From UBA6522 sp965221035 (lineage in GTDB: Bacteria; Pseudomonadota; Gammaproteobacteria; Steroidobacterales; Rariloculaceae), in the NCBI GenBank assembly GCA_965221035.1, contig OZ244860.1, positions 62,001 to 126,000 on the forward strand: a stretch of DNA of 64,000 bases. The letters are read 5' to 3'. Shown here one piece after another: positions 1 to 7,231 of the stretch. The notes below the pieces were generated by a model. That model ran no database searches and had not been told where the DNA came from. It saw only the letters and a program-made list of their open reading frames with translations. Made by a program: the position numbers and the translations under genes. Numbering within the stretch: position 1 is the first letter of the stretch; every line of letters begins with the position of its first letter.

Positions 1-332
1 ATGCGGCTCGTATCGCCATGGAATTCGTCCTTGATGACGGTGATGTCGATATTGATCGCGTCGCCGTTTTTGAGTCTGCGGTCACCTGGAATTCCGTGGC
101 AAACGACGTGATTCACCGACGTGCAGATGGATTTCGGAAATCCCCGGTAATTCAATGGCGCCGGAATGGCATCGAGCTCGTCGACAATGTAGTCATGGCA
201 GATCCGGTCCAGTTCGCCCGTGGTCACACCCGGCCGAACGTGCTCGCCGATCATGTCCAGGACCTGCGCGGCCAGCCTACCGGCGACCCGCATCCTGTCC
301 TGTTCCTGTGGGGATTTGATGGTAGCGTTCAT
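1..332 (-). CDS. map: Methionine aminopeptidase type I, 5' part (runs off the left edge)
   Basis: The first 110 residues are present; the gene continues beyond the left edge. The enzyme removes the N-terminal Met from nascent proteins in the cytosol using two metal ions. The reading frame opens MNATIKSPQEQDRMRVAG, the usual type I N-terminus. His79, Asp96 and Asp107 (in the runs TSVNHVVCHGIPGD, INIDITVIKDEFHGDTS) fall where the E. coli enzyme has its substrate-binding His79 and first two metal ligands, Asp97 and Asp108. It is divergent from rpsB, the standard gammaproteobacterial map/rpsB arrangement. A promoter-like pair lies upstream at 412-439. The identification is secure; only the 3' two-thirds are unseen. 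Confidence 0.96.
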   Translation of the reverse strand, partial: MNATIKSPQEQDRMRVAGRLAAQVLDMIGEHVRPGVTTGELDRICHDYIVDELDAIPAPLNYRGFPKSICTSVNHVVCHGIPGDRRLKNGDAINIDITVIKDEFHGDTSR

Positions 333-720
333 TGGCAATGCCTTGACGGCATCAGCCAGCCAGGTTCCGCCCATCGACGGACCTGCGCGATTGTTGCCGC
401 TGTGAGCCTATGGTATAAAGCCCGCGCCCCGACCCGCAAATCCAGCCGACGCTGGTTGCAGGGACTTCGATCCGCAGTTTTGGTCAGTCGTGAGGATGCT
501 GAAGACGCCGGGCGCATAGCTTACACCATGCGCGTGCCCGCGATTCCCGTCTCGGCTTCCTGTCTGGTCCGTTTCGAAGAACCTCGAAGCAGGTTGGCTT
601 GATTTTGGTGAAGGGCGACCAACGACACACACGTGCCGAAACTCGCGGCGGGGTGCTCCGGAGAAGACCCGGAGTTGCTTGCGGGGGCCACGTGGAGGAT
701 TAACCCGACGAGGAAGTCTC
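333..720. other. Divergent map/rpsB intergenic region
   Basis: This 388-base gap has no convincing gene; reading frames on both strands here have no recognisable product. It should hold the rpsB promoter and leader, and rpsB leaders in gammaproteobacteria often bind S2 for autoregulation. I see the map promoter candidate and the rpsB ribosome-binding site (GAGGAAG at 709-715), but no confident rpsB promoter and no structured leader that I could establish by eye. Confidence 0.5.
412..439 (-). promoter_or_regulatory. map: Candidate sigma-70 promoter for map
   Basis: On the minus strand TTGCGG (434-439) and TATACC (412-417) are separated by 16 bases and lie about 80 bases upstream of the map start. 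The match to consensus is moderate (4 of 6 in each hexamer). This is inference from spacing and position only. Confidence 0.4.
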
Positions 721-1875
721 ATGACCGACGTATCCATGCGGCGGATGCTGGAAGCTGGTGTGCATTTCGGACACCAGACCCGATTCTGGAACCCGAAGAT
801 GGCGCCGTTCATCTTCGGAGAACGCAACCGCATCCATATCATCAATCTGGAGCGCACGCTGCCCCTTTACAAGGAAGCCTGCGAGTTCATCCGGCGTATC
901 GTGGCGGACGGCGGCACGGTGTTGTTCGTGGGCTCCAAACGGGCCGCGCGCCAGGCGATTTCCGAACAAGCCATGCGCTGCGGCATGCCCTACGTGAGCC
1001 ACCGCTGGCTGGGTGGAATGCTGACCAACTTCAAGACCATTCGCAGGTCGATCACCCGGCTGAAGGAATTGGAGGAGGTCACCGCGGACGAGTCGCGTGG
1101 CGACTATACCAAGAAGGAGATCCTGGGGCTCAGCCGCGAACGCGACAAGCTGGAGCGGACCCTGGGCGGCATCAAGGACATGGAGTCGCTGCCCGACGCG
1201 GTCTTTGTCGTCGACGTCGGCCACGAGGAGATCGCGGTGCGGGAGGCGGTCAAGCTGGGCATCCCGATCGTCGCGGTGGTGGACACCAATTCCTCGCCGG
1301 ACGAAATCGACTTTGTCGTGCCCGGCAATGACGATGCCATGGGTGCCATCAGTCTGTACGCGCATGGCGCGGCGGAGGCCGTCCTCGAAGGCAAGTCTTC
1401 GATACCCGATGTTCCGGTGGGCGATGACGAGTTCGTGGAACTGGATGAAGAAGGCCGCCCCAAGGTGGCTGGCGGCAAACGCGCCGGACGAGGCAGTGCC
1501 GGAAAGCGCCCTGCGCGAACGGCAGTGGTGCGAAAGAAGCAGTCCAGGCTGAGCGCGGATGGCGACACGGCCACCGGCGAGCCTCAGGCGGCCGATGCGG
1601 AAGAAGCCGGGAAGCCTTCAGGCGACGATGCGGCGAACCCAGAGGCCGAAGCGGCGAACGCCGGGGCCGAAGCGGCGAACGCCGTGGCCGAAGCGGTGGA
1701 CGCGGCAAAGGTCGAACCGGAAGCGGCGGGCACGGAGGATGCCGAAGCCGAAACGGCAGCAGCGGAAACTCCTGAAGCCGACGTGGCAGCCGGGGAAACA
1801 CCCGAAGCCACGGGCACGAAAAGCGCCGAAGGTGACTCGGCGGTCGAAAGCGAAGACGACAGCAAGACCGGATAG
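721..1875 (+). CDS. rpsB: 30S ribosomal protein S2 with long acidic C-terminal tail
   Basis: S2 binds late to the 30S head/body junction and recruits S1. Residues 1 to about 235 are a full S2: MRRMLEAGVHFGHQTRFWNP at the N-terminus, and the sequence DTNSSPDEIDFVVPGNDDA near residues 195-213. The start is the ATG preceded by GAGGAAG. The protein has 384 residues against about 240 in E. coli. The extra ~145 residues are a basic stretch (KRAGRGSAGKRPARTAVVRKK) followed by a low-complexity Ala/Glu/Pro tail containing a 7-codon tandem repeat (AEAANAG, AEAANAV, AEAVDAA; 1645-1707). tsf follows 11 bases downstream, as in the conserved rpsB-tsf operon. Identity of the core is certain; the role of the tail is unknown. 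Confidence 0.97.
   Translation: MTDVSMRRMLEAGVHFGHQTRFWNPKMAPFIFGERNRIHIINLERTLPLYKEACEFIRRIVADGGTVLFVGSKRAARQAISEQAMRCGMPYVSHRWLGGMLTNFKTIRRSITRLKELEEVTADESRGDYTKKEILGLSRERDKLERTLGGIKDMESLPDAVFVVDVGHEEIAVREAVKLGIPIVAVVDTNSSPDEIDFVVPGNDDAMGAISLYAHGAAEAVLEGKSSIPDVPVGDDEFVELDEEGRPKVAGGKRAGRGSAGKRPARTAVVRKKQSRLSADGDTATGEPQAADAEEAGKPSGDDAANPEAEAANAGAEAANAVAEAVDAAKVEPEAAGTEDAEAETAAAETPEADVAAGETPEATGTKSAEGDSAVESEDDSKTG
1645..1707 (+). repeat. 21-bp (7-codon) tandem repeat within rpsB tail
   Basis: Three adjacent in-frame copies encode AEAANAG, AEAANAV and AEAVDAA. The first two differ by one base and the third is degenerate. The repeat indicates slippage-driven growth of the Ala/Glu-rich tail. Confidence 0.8.
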
Positions 1876-1886
1876 AGGAAATCGTG

Positions 1887-2762
1887 ATGCCCATTACAGC
1901 AGCGCTCGTCAAACAGCTCCGGGAAAGAACCGGTGCCGGAATGATGGATTGCAAGCGGGCCCTGACCGAGGTCGACGGAGACCTGGACCTGGCCGCGGAT
2001 CTGTTGCGCAAGGAAGGTCAGGCCAAGGCCGACCGCAAGGCCGCGCGTGTGGCGCACCAGGGCGTGGTATTGATGCGGGAGGACGGCGCCGGCAATCGTT
2101 GCGTGGCCCTTGAGGTCAACTGCGAGACGGACTTTGTTGCCAAGGACGGGAATTTCGCCGACTTTGCCGAGTCGCTCGCGGATATCGTCCTGAACCGGAC
2201 GCCGGCGGACGTGGATGAATTGCTGGCCACGGAAGTGGGGGGAGAGAGTGTCGAGACCCTGCGCAGGCAACTGATTGCCAAGATTGGCGAGAACATTTCC
2301 GTGCGCCGCTTCGAACTGGTTGCCAGCGACGAAGTGATCGGTGTGTACTCCCACCATGGGCGCATCGGCACCCTGGTCGAATTGCGGGGCGGTCCGGTGG
2401 AACTGGCCAGGGACCTGGCGATGCAGGTTGCAGCCATGTCTCCCCGTTATGTCCGTTGGGAGGACATCCCGGAGGCCGATCTGGAAAAGGAAAAGCAGAT
2501 CCTCGCCGCCCAGGCAGAGAAGGAGGGCAAGCCGCCCCAGATCGTCGCCAAGATGGTCGAGGGCCGCCTGCGCAAGCAATTTGACGCAGTGACGCTGACT
2601 TCACAGGCCTTTGTGAAGGATCCCGACAAGAAGGTTCGCGATCTGCTGGCGCAACACGGCGCCGAGGTGCTTCGATTCCTGCGCTACGAGTTGGGCGAGG
2701 GGATTGAGAGGCGCGAGGTCGATTTCGTCAAGGAGGTCAGGGAGCAGGCCTCCCGAAAGTAG
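1887..2762 (+). CDS. tsf: Translation elongation factor Ts
   Basis: EF-Ts is the nucleotide exchange factor that regenerates EF-Tu-GTP. The N-terminal UBA-like module reads ITAALVKQLRERTGAGMMDC followed by KRALTEVDGD, and the core contains the conserved stretch EVNCETDFVAKD. At 291 residues it is close to the E. coli length of 283. The ATG at 1887 is preferred over the GTG one codon earlier because MPITAALVK matches the family start; GAGGAAA lies just upstream. It is the second gene of the rpsB-tsf-pyrH-frr operon. Confidence 0.98.
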   Translation: MPITAALVKQLRERTGAGMMDCKRALTEVDGDLDLAADLLRKEGQAKADRKAARVAHQGVVLMREDGAGNRCVALEVNCETDFVAKDGNFADFAESLADIVLNRTPADVDELLATEVGGESVETLRRQLIAKIGENISVRRFELVASDEVIGVYSHHGRIGTLVELRGGPVELARDLAMQVAAMSPRYVRWEDIPEADLEKEKQILAAQAEKEGKPPQIVAKMVEGRLRKQFDAVTLTSQAFVKDPDKKVRDLLAQHGAEVLRFLRYELGEGIERREVDFVKEVREQASRK

Positions 2763-2836
2763 CGCTGTCCGCGCGGCGGTCGGCCTTGGCCTTACAATAG
2801 GCCCGTAATCGTCGCGGACGGCATGTCCGGACAGCG
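2763..2836 (+). promoter_or_regulatory. tsf-pyrH intercistronic region with inverted repeat
   Basis: A perfect 9-base inverted repeat, CGCTGTCCG (2763-2771) and CGGACAGCG (2828-2836), brackets most of the gap. Its right arm abuts the pyrH ribosome-binding region (GGAGAAAGGGAAG). Inside it lies a smaller GGCCT/AGGCC stem with TACAAT in the loop. It could form a leader structure influencing pyrH translation or a processing site; function is inferred only. Confidence 0.3.
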
Positions 2837-2850
2837 GAGAAAGGGAAGCC

Positions 2851-3603
2851 ATGGGGCAAGTGTCGCCAGCCTACAATCGAGTCTTGCTCAAGCTCAGCGG
2901 TGAGGCGTTGCTGGGCTCCCAGGAGTACGGAATCGATCCCGCGATGATTCGGCGTGTCGCCGCGGAGATCGTCGAGGTGCTGTCCCTGAAAATCCAGGTG
3001 GGTCTGGTCATCGGCGGCGGCAACATCTTTCGCGGCGCCGGCCTGGCCGAAGCGGGCATGGACCGCGTGACCGGCGACCAGATGGGCATGTTGGCCACGG
3101 TAATCAACGCGCTTGCCCTGCAGGATGCCCTGGAGCGGTTGGGTGCGGTTGCCCGGGTCATGTCGGCCATCCAGATTCACGAAGTTTGCGAGGATTACAT
3201 TCGACGCCGCGCGGTGCGCCACCTGGAACGGGGCCGGGTGGTAATCTTCGCCGCCGGCACGGGAAATCCATTCTTCACCACCGACACCGCCGCGAGCCTT
3301 CGTGCGATCGAAATCGGAGCGGATGTGCTGATCAAGGCCACCAAGGTGGATGGCGTCTATTCGGCGGATCCCTTGAAGAATCCGGATGCAGTTCGCTACG
3401 AAGGGTTGTCCTTCGACCGGGTACTTGCCGAAAAGCTCAACGTCATGGATGCCACCGCCGTGGTGATGTGCCGTGACAACGATCTGCCGCTGGTGGTGTT
3501 CAATCTGGGCAACGACGGGGATCTGGTCCGCCTTGTCCAGGGAGAGCCCTTGGGCACGGCCGTGGTCAATGAACTGCCGCGGACGGGGACGGGCGATGAT
3601 TGA
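2851..3603 (+). CDS. pyrH: UMP kinase
   Basis: This hexameric amino-acid-kinase-fold enzyme phosphorylates UMP to UDP in de novo pyrimidine synthesis. It shows the family N-terminus NRVLLKLSGEALLG, the glycine-rich VIGGGNIFRG, the DQMGMLATVINALALQDALE helix, and GTGNPFFTTDTAASLRAIEI for nucleotide binding. Its 250 residues compare with 241 in E. coli. The start ATG follows AAGGGAAG. Its stop overlaps the frr start by 8 bases, indicating coupled translation. Confidence 0.98.
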   Translation: MGQVSPAYNRVLLKLSGEALLGSQEYGIDPAMIRRVAAEIVEVLSLKIQVGLVIGGGNIFRGAGLAEAGMDRVTGDQMGMLATVINALALQDALERLGAVARVMSAIQIHEVCEDYIRRRAVRHLERGRVVIFAAGTGNPFFTTDTAASLRAIEIGADVLIKATKVDGVYSADPLKNPDAVRYEGLSFDRVLAEKLNVMDATAVVMCRDNDLPLVVFNLGNDGDLVRLVQGEPLGTAVVNELPRTGTGDD

Positions 3604-4153
3604 CGAACTCCTGCAGGACGGTGAGGCGCGGATGCGCAAGAGCGTCGAGGCGCTCAAGGGCGAATTCAAGCGGTTGCGCACCGGCCGGGCCCATACCGGC
3701 TTGCTGGAACACATCACCGTCGAGTACTACGGCACGCGCGTGCCCATTAACCAGACGTCCACGGTGGCGGTCGAGGACGCGCGGACGCTGGTGGTCTCTC
3801 CCTGGGAGAAGCAGATGGTCTCCGCCGTGGAGCGGGCAATCATCAACTCCGACCTCGGGCTCACACCGGTGACGGCGGGTCTCGTCATACGTGTGCCGCT
3901 GCCCGCCATGACGGAAGACCGGCGCCGGGACCTGGTCCGCGTCGTGCGTCACGAGACCGAGGTCGCCCGGGTCGCCGTGCGCAACATTCGCCGCGATATC
4001 CTGAGCGATGTCAAGGACCTGCTGGCGGAGAAGATGATCACCGAGGACGAGCAGCATGGCGCATACGATGATGTGCAGCGTTTGACCGACAGGTACATCG
4101 GCGTCATGGATGAAAGGTTGCGCGAAAAGGAAGCGGAAATCATGGAGTTCTGA
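3596..4153 (+). CDS. frr: Ribosome recycling factor
   Basis: RRF splits the post-termination ribosome together with EF-G. It has 185 residues, exactly the usual length, beginning MIDELLQDGEARMRKSVEAL. It carries the hallmark LRTGRAHTGLLEHITVEYYG and C-terminal helix residues such as DVQRLTDRYI. The ATG at 3596 lies inside the last codons of pyrH. The stop TGA shares bases with the uppS ATG, so pyrH, frr and uppS are translationally linked. Confidence 0.98.
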   Translation: MIDELLQDGEARMRKSVEALKGEFKRLRTGRAHTGLLEHITVEYYGTRVPINQTSTVAVEDARTLVVSPWEKQMVSAVERAIINSDLGLTPVTAGLVIRVPLPAMTEDRRRDLVRVVRHETEVARVAVRNIRRDILSDVKDLLAEKMITEDEQHGAYDDVQRLTDRYIGVMDERLREKEAEIMEF

Positions 4154-4914
4154 TGGTCGCTTCGGCGCACAGTCCGATGGCTGCCGTGGCCCGGATGCCG
4201 CATCATGTGGCCGTCATCATGGACGGCAACGGGCGCTGGGCGGAGCAACGGGGCCTCCCCCGGAAGGCCGGACACCGGCGGGGAGTTGAATCCGTGCGCT
4301 CAGCGGTGGAGCGCTGCGCCGAACTGGGAGTCGGCCACCTGACGTTATTCGCGTTTTCGAGCGAAAACTGGAACCGGCCGAAGGAGGAGATTTGTGGTCT
4401 CATGTCGCTGTTTATCGAGGCCTTGAACCGCGAACTGGCCGAGTTGAACAAGCAGAACGTCCGGCTTCGCTTCATGGGCGAGACCCGGCGCCTCGACCCC
4501 GAACTTCGGTGCCTGATGCGCTCGGCGGAGCGACAGACCGACGGAAACACAAGACTGGACCTGTCGGTGGCGGTGGCCTATGGCGGTCGAGGTGACCTGG
4601 TCAATGCCGCCCGCCGGCTGGCCCGCCAGGCAGCGACGGGCACACTCGACCCGGACCAGATTGACGAGGAAAGATACGCCAGCGAACTGGAAATGGCGCG
4701 ACTCCCGGACGTCGACTTGCTGATTCGCACCGGCGGGGACCGGCGGATCAGCAATTTCCTGTTGTGGAGCCTGGCCTACAGCGAACTGTACTTTACCGAC
4801 GTGCTGTGGCCCGATTTCAGAAGCGACGACCTGAACCGGGCCGTCGACTTTTACAGCAACCGGCAGCGCAAGTTCGGCCGCACGGCGCAGCAGATCGAGG
4901 CGAGCGTGTGCTGA
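4153..4914 (+). CDS. uppS: Undecaprenyl diphosphate synthase (cis-prenyltransferase)
   Basis: The enzyme condenses FPP with eight IPP units to make the C55 lipid carrier for peptidoglycan and O-antigen. The catalytic aspartate is in VIMDGNGRWAEQRGLPRKAG (Asp24, MDGNGRWA). FAFSSENWNRP and LLIRTGGDRRISNFLLW are the other conserved substrate-binding stretches, and YSELYFTDVLWPDF is near the C-terminus. It has 253 residues, as in E. coli. The start overlaps the frr stop (ATGA). cdsA follows with a 7-base overlap. It consumes isoprenoid precursors although dxr is absent downstream. Confidence 0.98.
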   Translation: MVASAHSPMAAVARMPHHVAVIMDGNGRWAEQRGLPRKAGHRRGVESVRSAVERCAELGVGHLTLFAFSSENWNRPKEEICGLMSLFIEALNRELAELNKQNVRLRFMGETRRLDPELRCLMRSAERQTDGNTRLDLSVAVAYGGRGDLVNAARRLARQAATGTLDPDQIDEERYASELEMARLPDVDLLIRTGGDRRISNFLLWSLAYSELYFTDVLWPDFRSDDLNRAVDFYSNRQRKFGRTAQQIEASVC

Positions 4915-5711
4915 GGGCGCGGGTCATCACGGCACTCGTTTTGGCCATCGGCATCTCGGCGACGGTGCTCTTCCTTCCCACCTGGGTTGTCGGCTGGGTC
5001 ATCGGACTGCTTTGCCTGGGCGGCGTGTGGGAGTGGGCAGGACTGACACGCCTGCGCGGGACCGCGCGCTGGTTGTACGTTGGCGCGTTTGCCTTGTTGA
5101 TGCTGGGCCTGGCGACGTGGGGACTGGGCCGGGGCTGGACGGCAAACACGGTCATGGCCGCCGCGGTCTGCTGGTGGGGGCTGGCGGCGCTGGGATTGCG
5201 CATTCACCCGCAGCGTATCCCGTTGTACCTGGTTGGCGCGACGGGCCCGCTGGCACTGCTGCCCGCCTGGTTTCTGCTGACGCACCTGCACGGCCACGCC
5301 GCGCAGGGTCCCAGTCTCACGCTCAGCATCATGTTCGTCGTCTGGGCGGCCGACGTGGGCGGCCATTTCTTCGGAGGTAACTGGGGGCGCGTCAAGCTCG
5401 CACCCCGCGTCAGTCCGGCCAAGACCTGGGAAGGGGTGATCGGCGGCGTGGCGCTTGCCACGTTGTTCGCGTGGACAGCGGGATGGCTGCTCGAACTTCC
5501 CGCCGGGACATTTGTCGCCATCGGCCTGGCGGCAGCGCTCGTCTCAGTGGTCGGAGACCTCACCGTGAGCATGCTCAAGCGCAATGTCAGCGTGAAGGAC
5601 AGCGGCTGGTGGCTTCCCGGCCACGGAGGGATTCTGGACCGGATCGACGGCCTGGTCGCCGCGGCGCCGATATTCTTTCTGGGGCTGGTTGCCGCGGGCA
5701 TTGCCGGTTGA
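4908..5711 (+). CDS. cdsA: Phosphatidate cytidylyltransferase (CDP-diglyceride synthase)
   Basis: This integral inner-membrane enzyme makes CDP-diacylglycerol, the precursor of all bacterial phospholipids. It is 267 residues with about eight hydrophobic segments. The C-terminal family signature is complete: SMLKRNVSVKDSGWWL followed by PGHGGILDRID. The GTG at 4908 gives the start VLRARVITALVLA and overlaps the uppS stop by 7 bases; no ATG fits. The gene is followed not by dxr but by a 146-base gap and then rseP. Confidence 0.97.
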   Translation: MLRARVITALVLAIGISATVLFLPTWVVGWVIGLLCLGGVWEWAGLTRLRGTARWLYVGAFALLMLGLATWGLGRGWTANTVMAAAVCWWGLAALGLRIHPQRIPLYLVGATGPLALLPAWFLLTHLHGHAAQGPSLTLSIMFVVWAADVGGHFFGGNWGRVKLAPRVSPAKTWEGVIGGVALATLFAWTAGWLLELPAGTFVAIGLAAALVSVVGDLTVSMLKRNVSVKDSGWWLPGHGGILDRIDGLVAAAPIFFLGLVAAGIAG

Positions 5712-5857
5712 ACGGGATCTGAACCTGTGCCGGCGCTCGCGGTCTGAAGCTTGTGTGGCATGCTGCCGGGAAGCCGGCTTGAGGTTAGAATGGGCTTGTC
5801 GGTGCGGGCGATTGGTCCGGCGGATGCCGGAGCGGCCCGGCCGGGGGTGAATTGCGG

Positions 5858-7231
5858 ATGATCGATGTGATTCTTGCGATCGCGGCGTTTGTGGTCACGA
5901 TCGGCATTCTCGTGTCCTTCCACGAATACGGGCACTTCGTCGTCGCGCGGATGCTCGGTTTCAAGGTCCTGCGTTTCTCGGTGGGATTCGGCAAGCCTTT
6001 GTATCGGTGGCCTCGGCACGTGTCTGCGGGGGGCGCAGCCGCTGCCGAAGCGCGGAGTCCGGAGACCGAGTACTGGCTGTCCAGCATTCCGCTCGGCGGC
6101 TACGTCAAACTGCTGGACGAGCGAGAAGGGCCGGTTCCCGCCGCGGAGCGGCACATGGCGTTCAACCGGCGTCCGATACCGCATCGCATCGCGGTACTGG
6201 CCGCGGGTCCGGGATTCAACTTCATTTTTGCCATACTGGCGTACTGGCTCATGTTCGTGACGGGCGTGCCGAGCCTCAAGGCATTTGTCGGCGACGTTGC
6301 GCCCGGGTCCACGGCGGAGGAGGCCGGTCTTGCGCCGTATGACGAAATCCGGGCCGTGGGCGGACAGGCCACGCCGACATGGGAGGCCGCCACGCTCGCC
6401 ATTCTCGACGAACTGCTGAACGATGGCCGGATCGACCTGACCGTGGAGGGATCGGACGGCAGTCCCAGAATGGTGGAGCTGGATGTGCGCGGTCGGGAAG
6501 CCGAACTGACCGAACCCGACGCGCTGTGGGACGGATTGGGATTTGCGCCCGGGGCGCTGCCTCCGATCATCGGCACCCTCACCGCGGGCGGTCCCGCGGA
6601 GCGCGCCGGGTTTCTTCCCGGCGACCGGCTCCTGAGCGCGGCCGCGGAGCCCATCGACGACTGGGGAGCGTGGGTGGAGTTCGTTCGCGCCCGCCCCGGC
6701 GAAACCGTTTCCGTACTCGTTCAGCGGGATGGAAGGGAGCGAGGTCTGACGCTGTCCATCGGCAGCGTGGAACAGGACGGTCAGGTCATCGGACGGATCG
6801 GCGCGGGCATGGATCCCTACGTGGAACAGCGTTTCGGCCCCATCGAATCGATCTCCAGGGGCATTGTCAAGACCTGGGAAATGAGCGCGCTGACGGTGCG
6901 CATGCTGGGGCGTATGGTCCTCGGCGACGTTTCGGCGCGCAGCATCAGCGGTCCACTGACGATCGCGGCCTACGCGGGAGACAGCGCCCGCGCCGGATTG
7001 CCCGCGGTCCTGAGTTTCCTGGCCATTGTCAGCATCAGCCTGGGCATCCTGAACCTGTTGCCGGTCCCGCTGCTGGACGGCGGTCAGATCGTGTACCAGG
7101 CCATTGAATGGGTGAAGGGTTCGCCGCTGTCGGAGCGTTTCCTGCTCGCCGGACAGCAATTGGGCCTGGTGATGCTCTTCATGCTGATGAGTTTCGCCTT
7201 TTATAATGACCTTTCGAGGATATTTGGCTGA
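5858..7231 (+). CDS. rseP: RIP metalloprotease RseP (site-2 protease)
   Basis: RseP is a membrane-embedded zinc protease that cuts anti-sigma-E factor RseA and leftover signal peptides. The zinc motif HEYGH is at residues 22-26 in the first transmembrane helix. Two PDZ domains lie in the periplasmic middle (roughly 120-200 and 210-300). The third zinc ligand sits in the C-terminal NLLPVPLLDGG (Asp407). Its 457 residues compare with 450 in E. coli. The ATG at 5858 follows GGGGGTGA. Its stop shares bases with the bamA start. The gene sits where cdsA-dxr-rseP is normal, but dxr is missing. Confidence 0.97.
   Translation: MIDVILAIAAFVVTIGILVSFHEYGHFVVARMLGFKVLRFSVGFGKPLYRWPRHVSAGGAAAAEARSPETEYWLSSIPLGGYVKLLDEREGPVPAAERHMAFNRRPIPHRIAVLAAGPGFNFIFAILAYWLMFVTGVPSLKAFVGDVAPGSTAEEAGLAPYDEIRAVGGQATPTWEAATLAILDELLNDGRIDLTVEGSDGSPRMVELDVRGREAELTEPDALWDGLGFAPGALPPIIGTLTAGGPAERAGFLPGDRLLSAAAEPIDDWGAWVEFVRARPGETVSVLVQRDGRERGLTLSIGSVEQDGQVIGRIGAGMDPYVEQRFGPIESISRGIVKTWEMSALTVRMLGRMVLGDVSARSISGPLTIAAYAGDSARAGLPAVLSFLAIVSISLGILNLLPVPLLDGGQIVYQAIEWVKGSPLSERFLLAGQQLGLVMLFMLMSFAFYNDLSRIFG

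Noticed and set aside
18..602. A 194-residue plus-strand frame at the left edge
   Set aside because: It is the shadow of map on the opposite strand plus the intergenic region; the minus-strand frame gives a clear methionine aminopeptidase.
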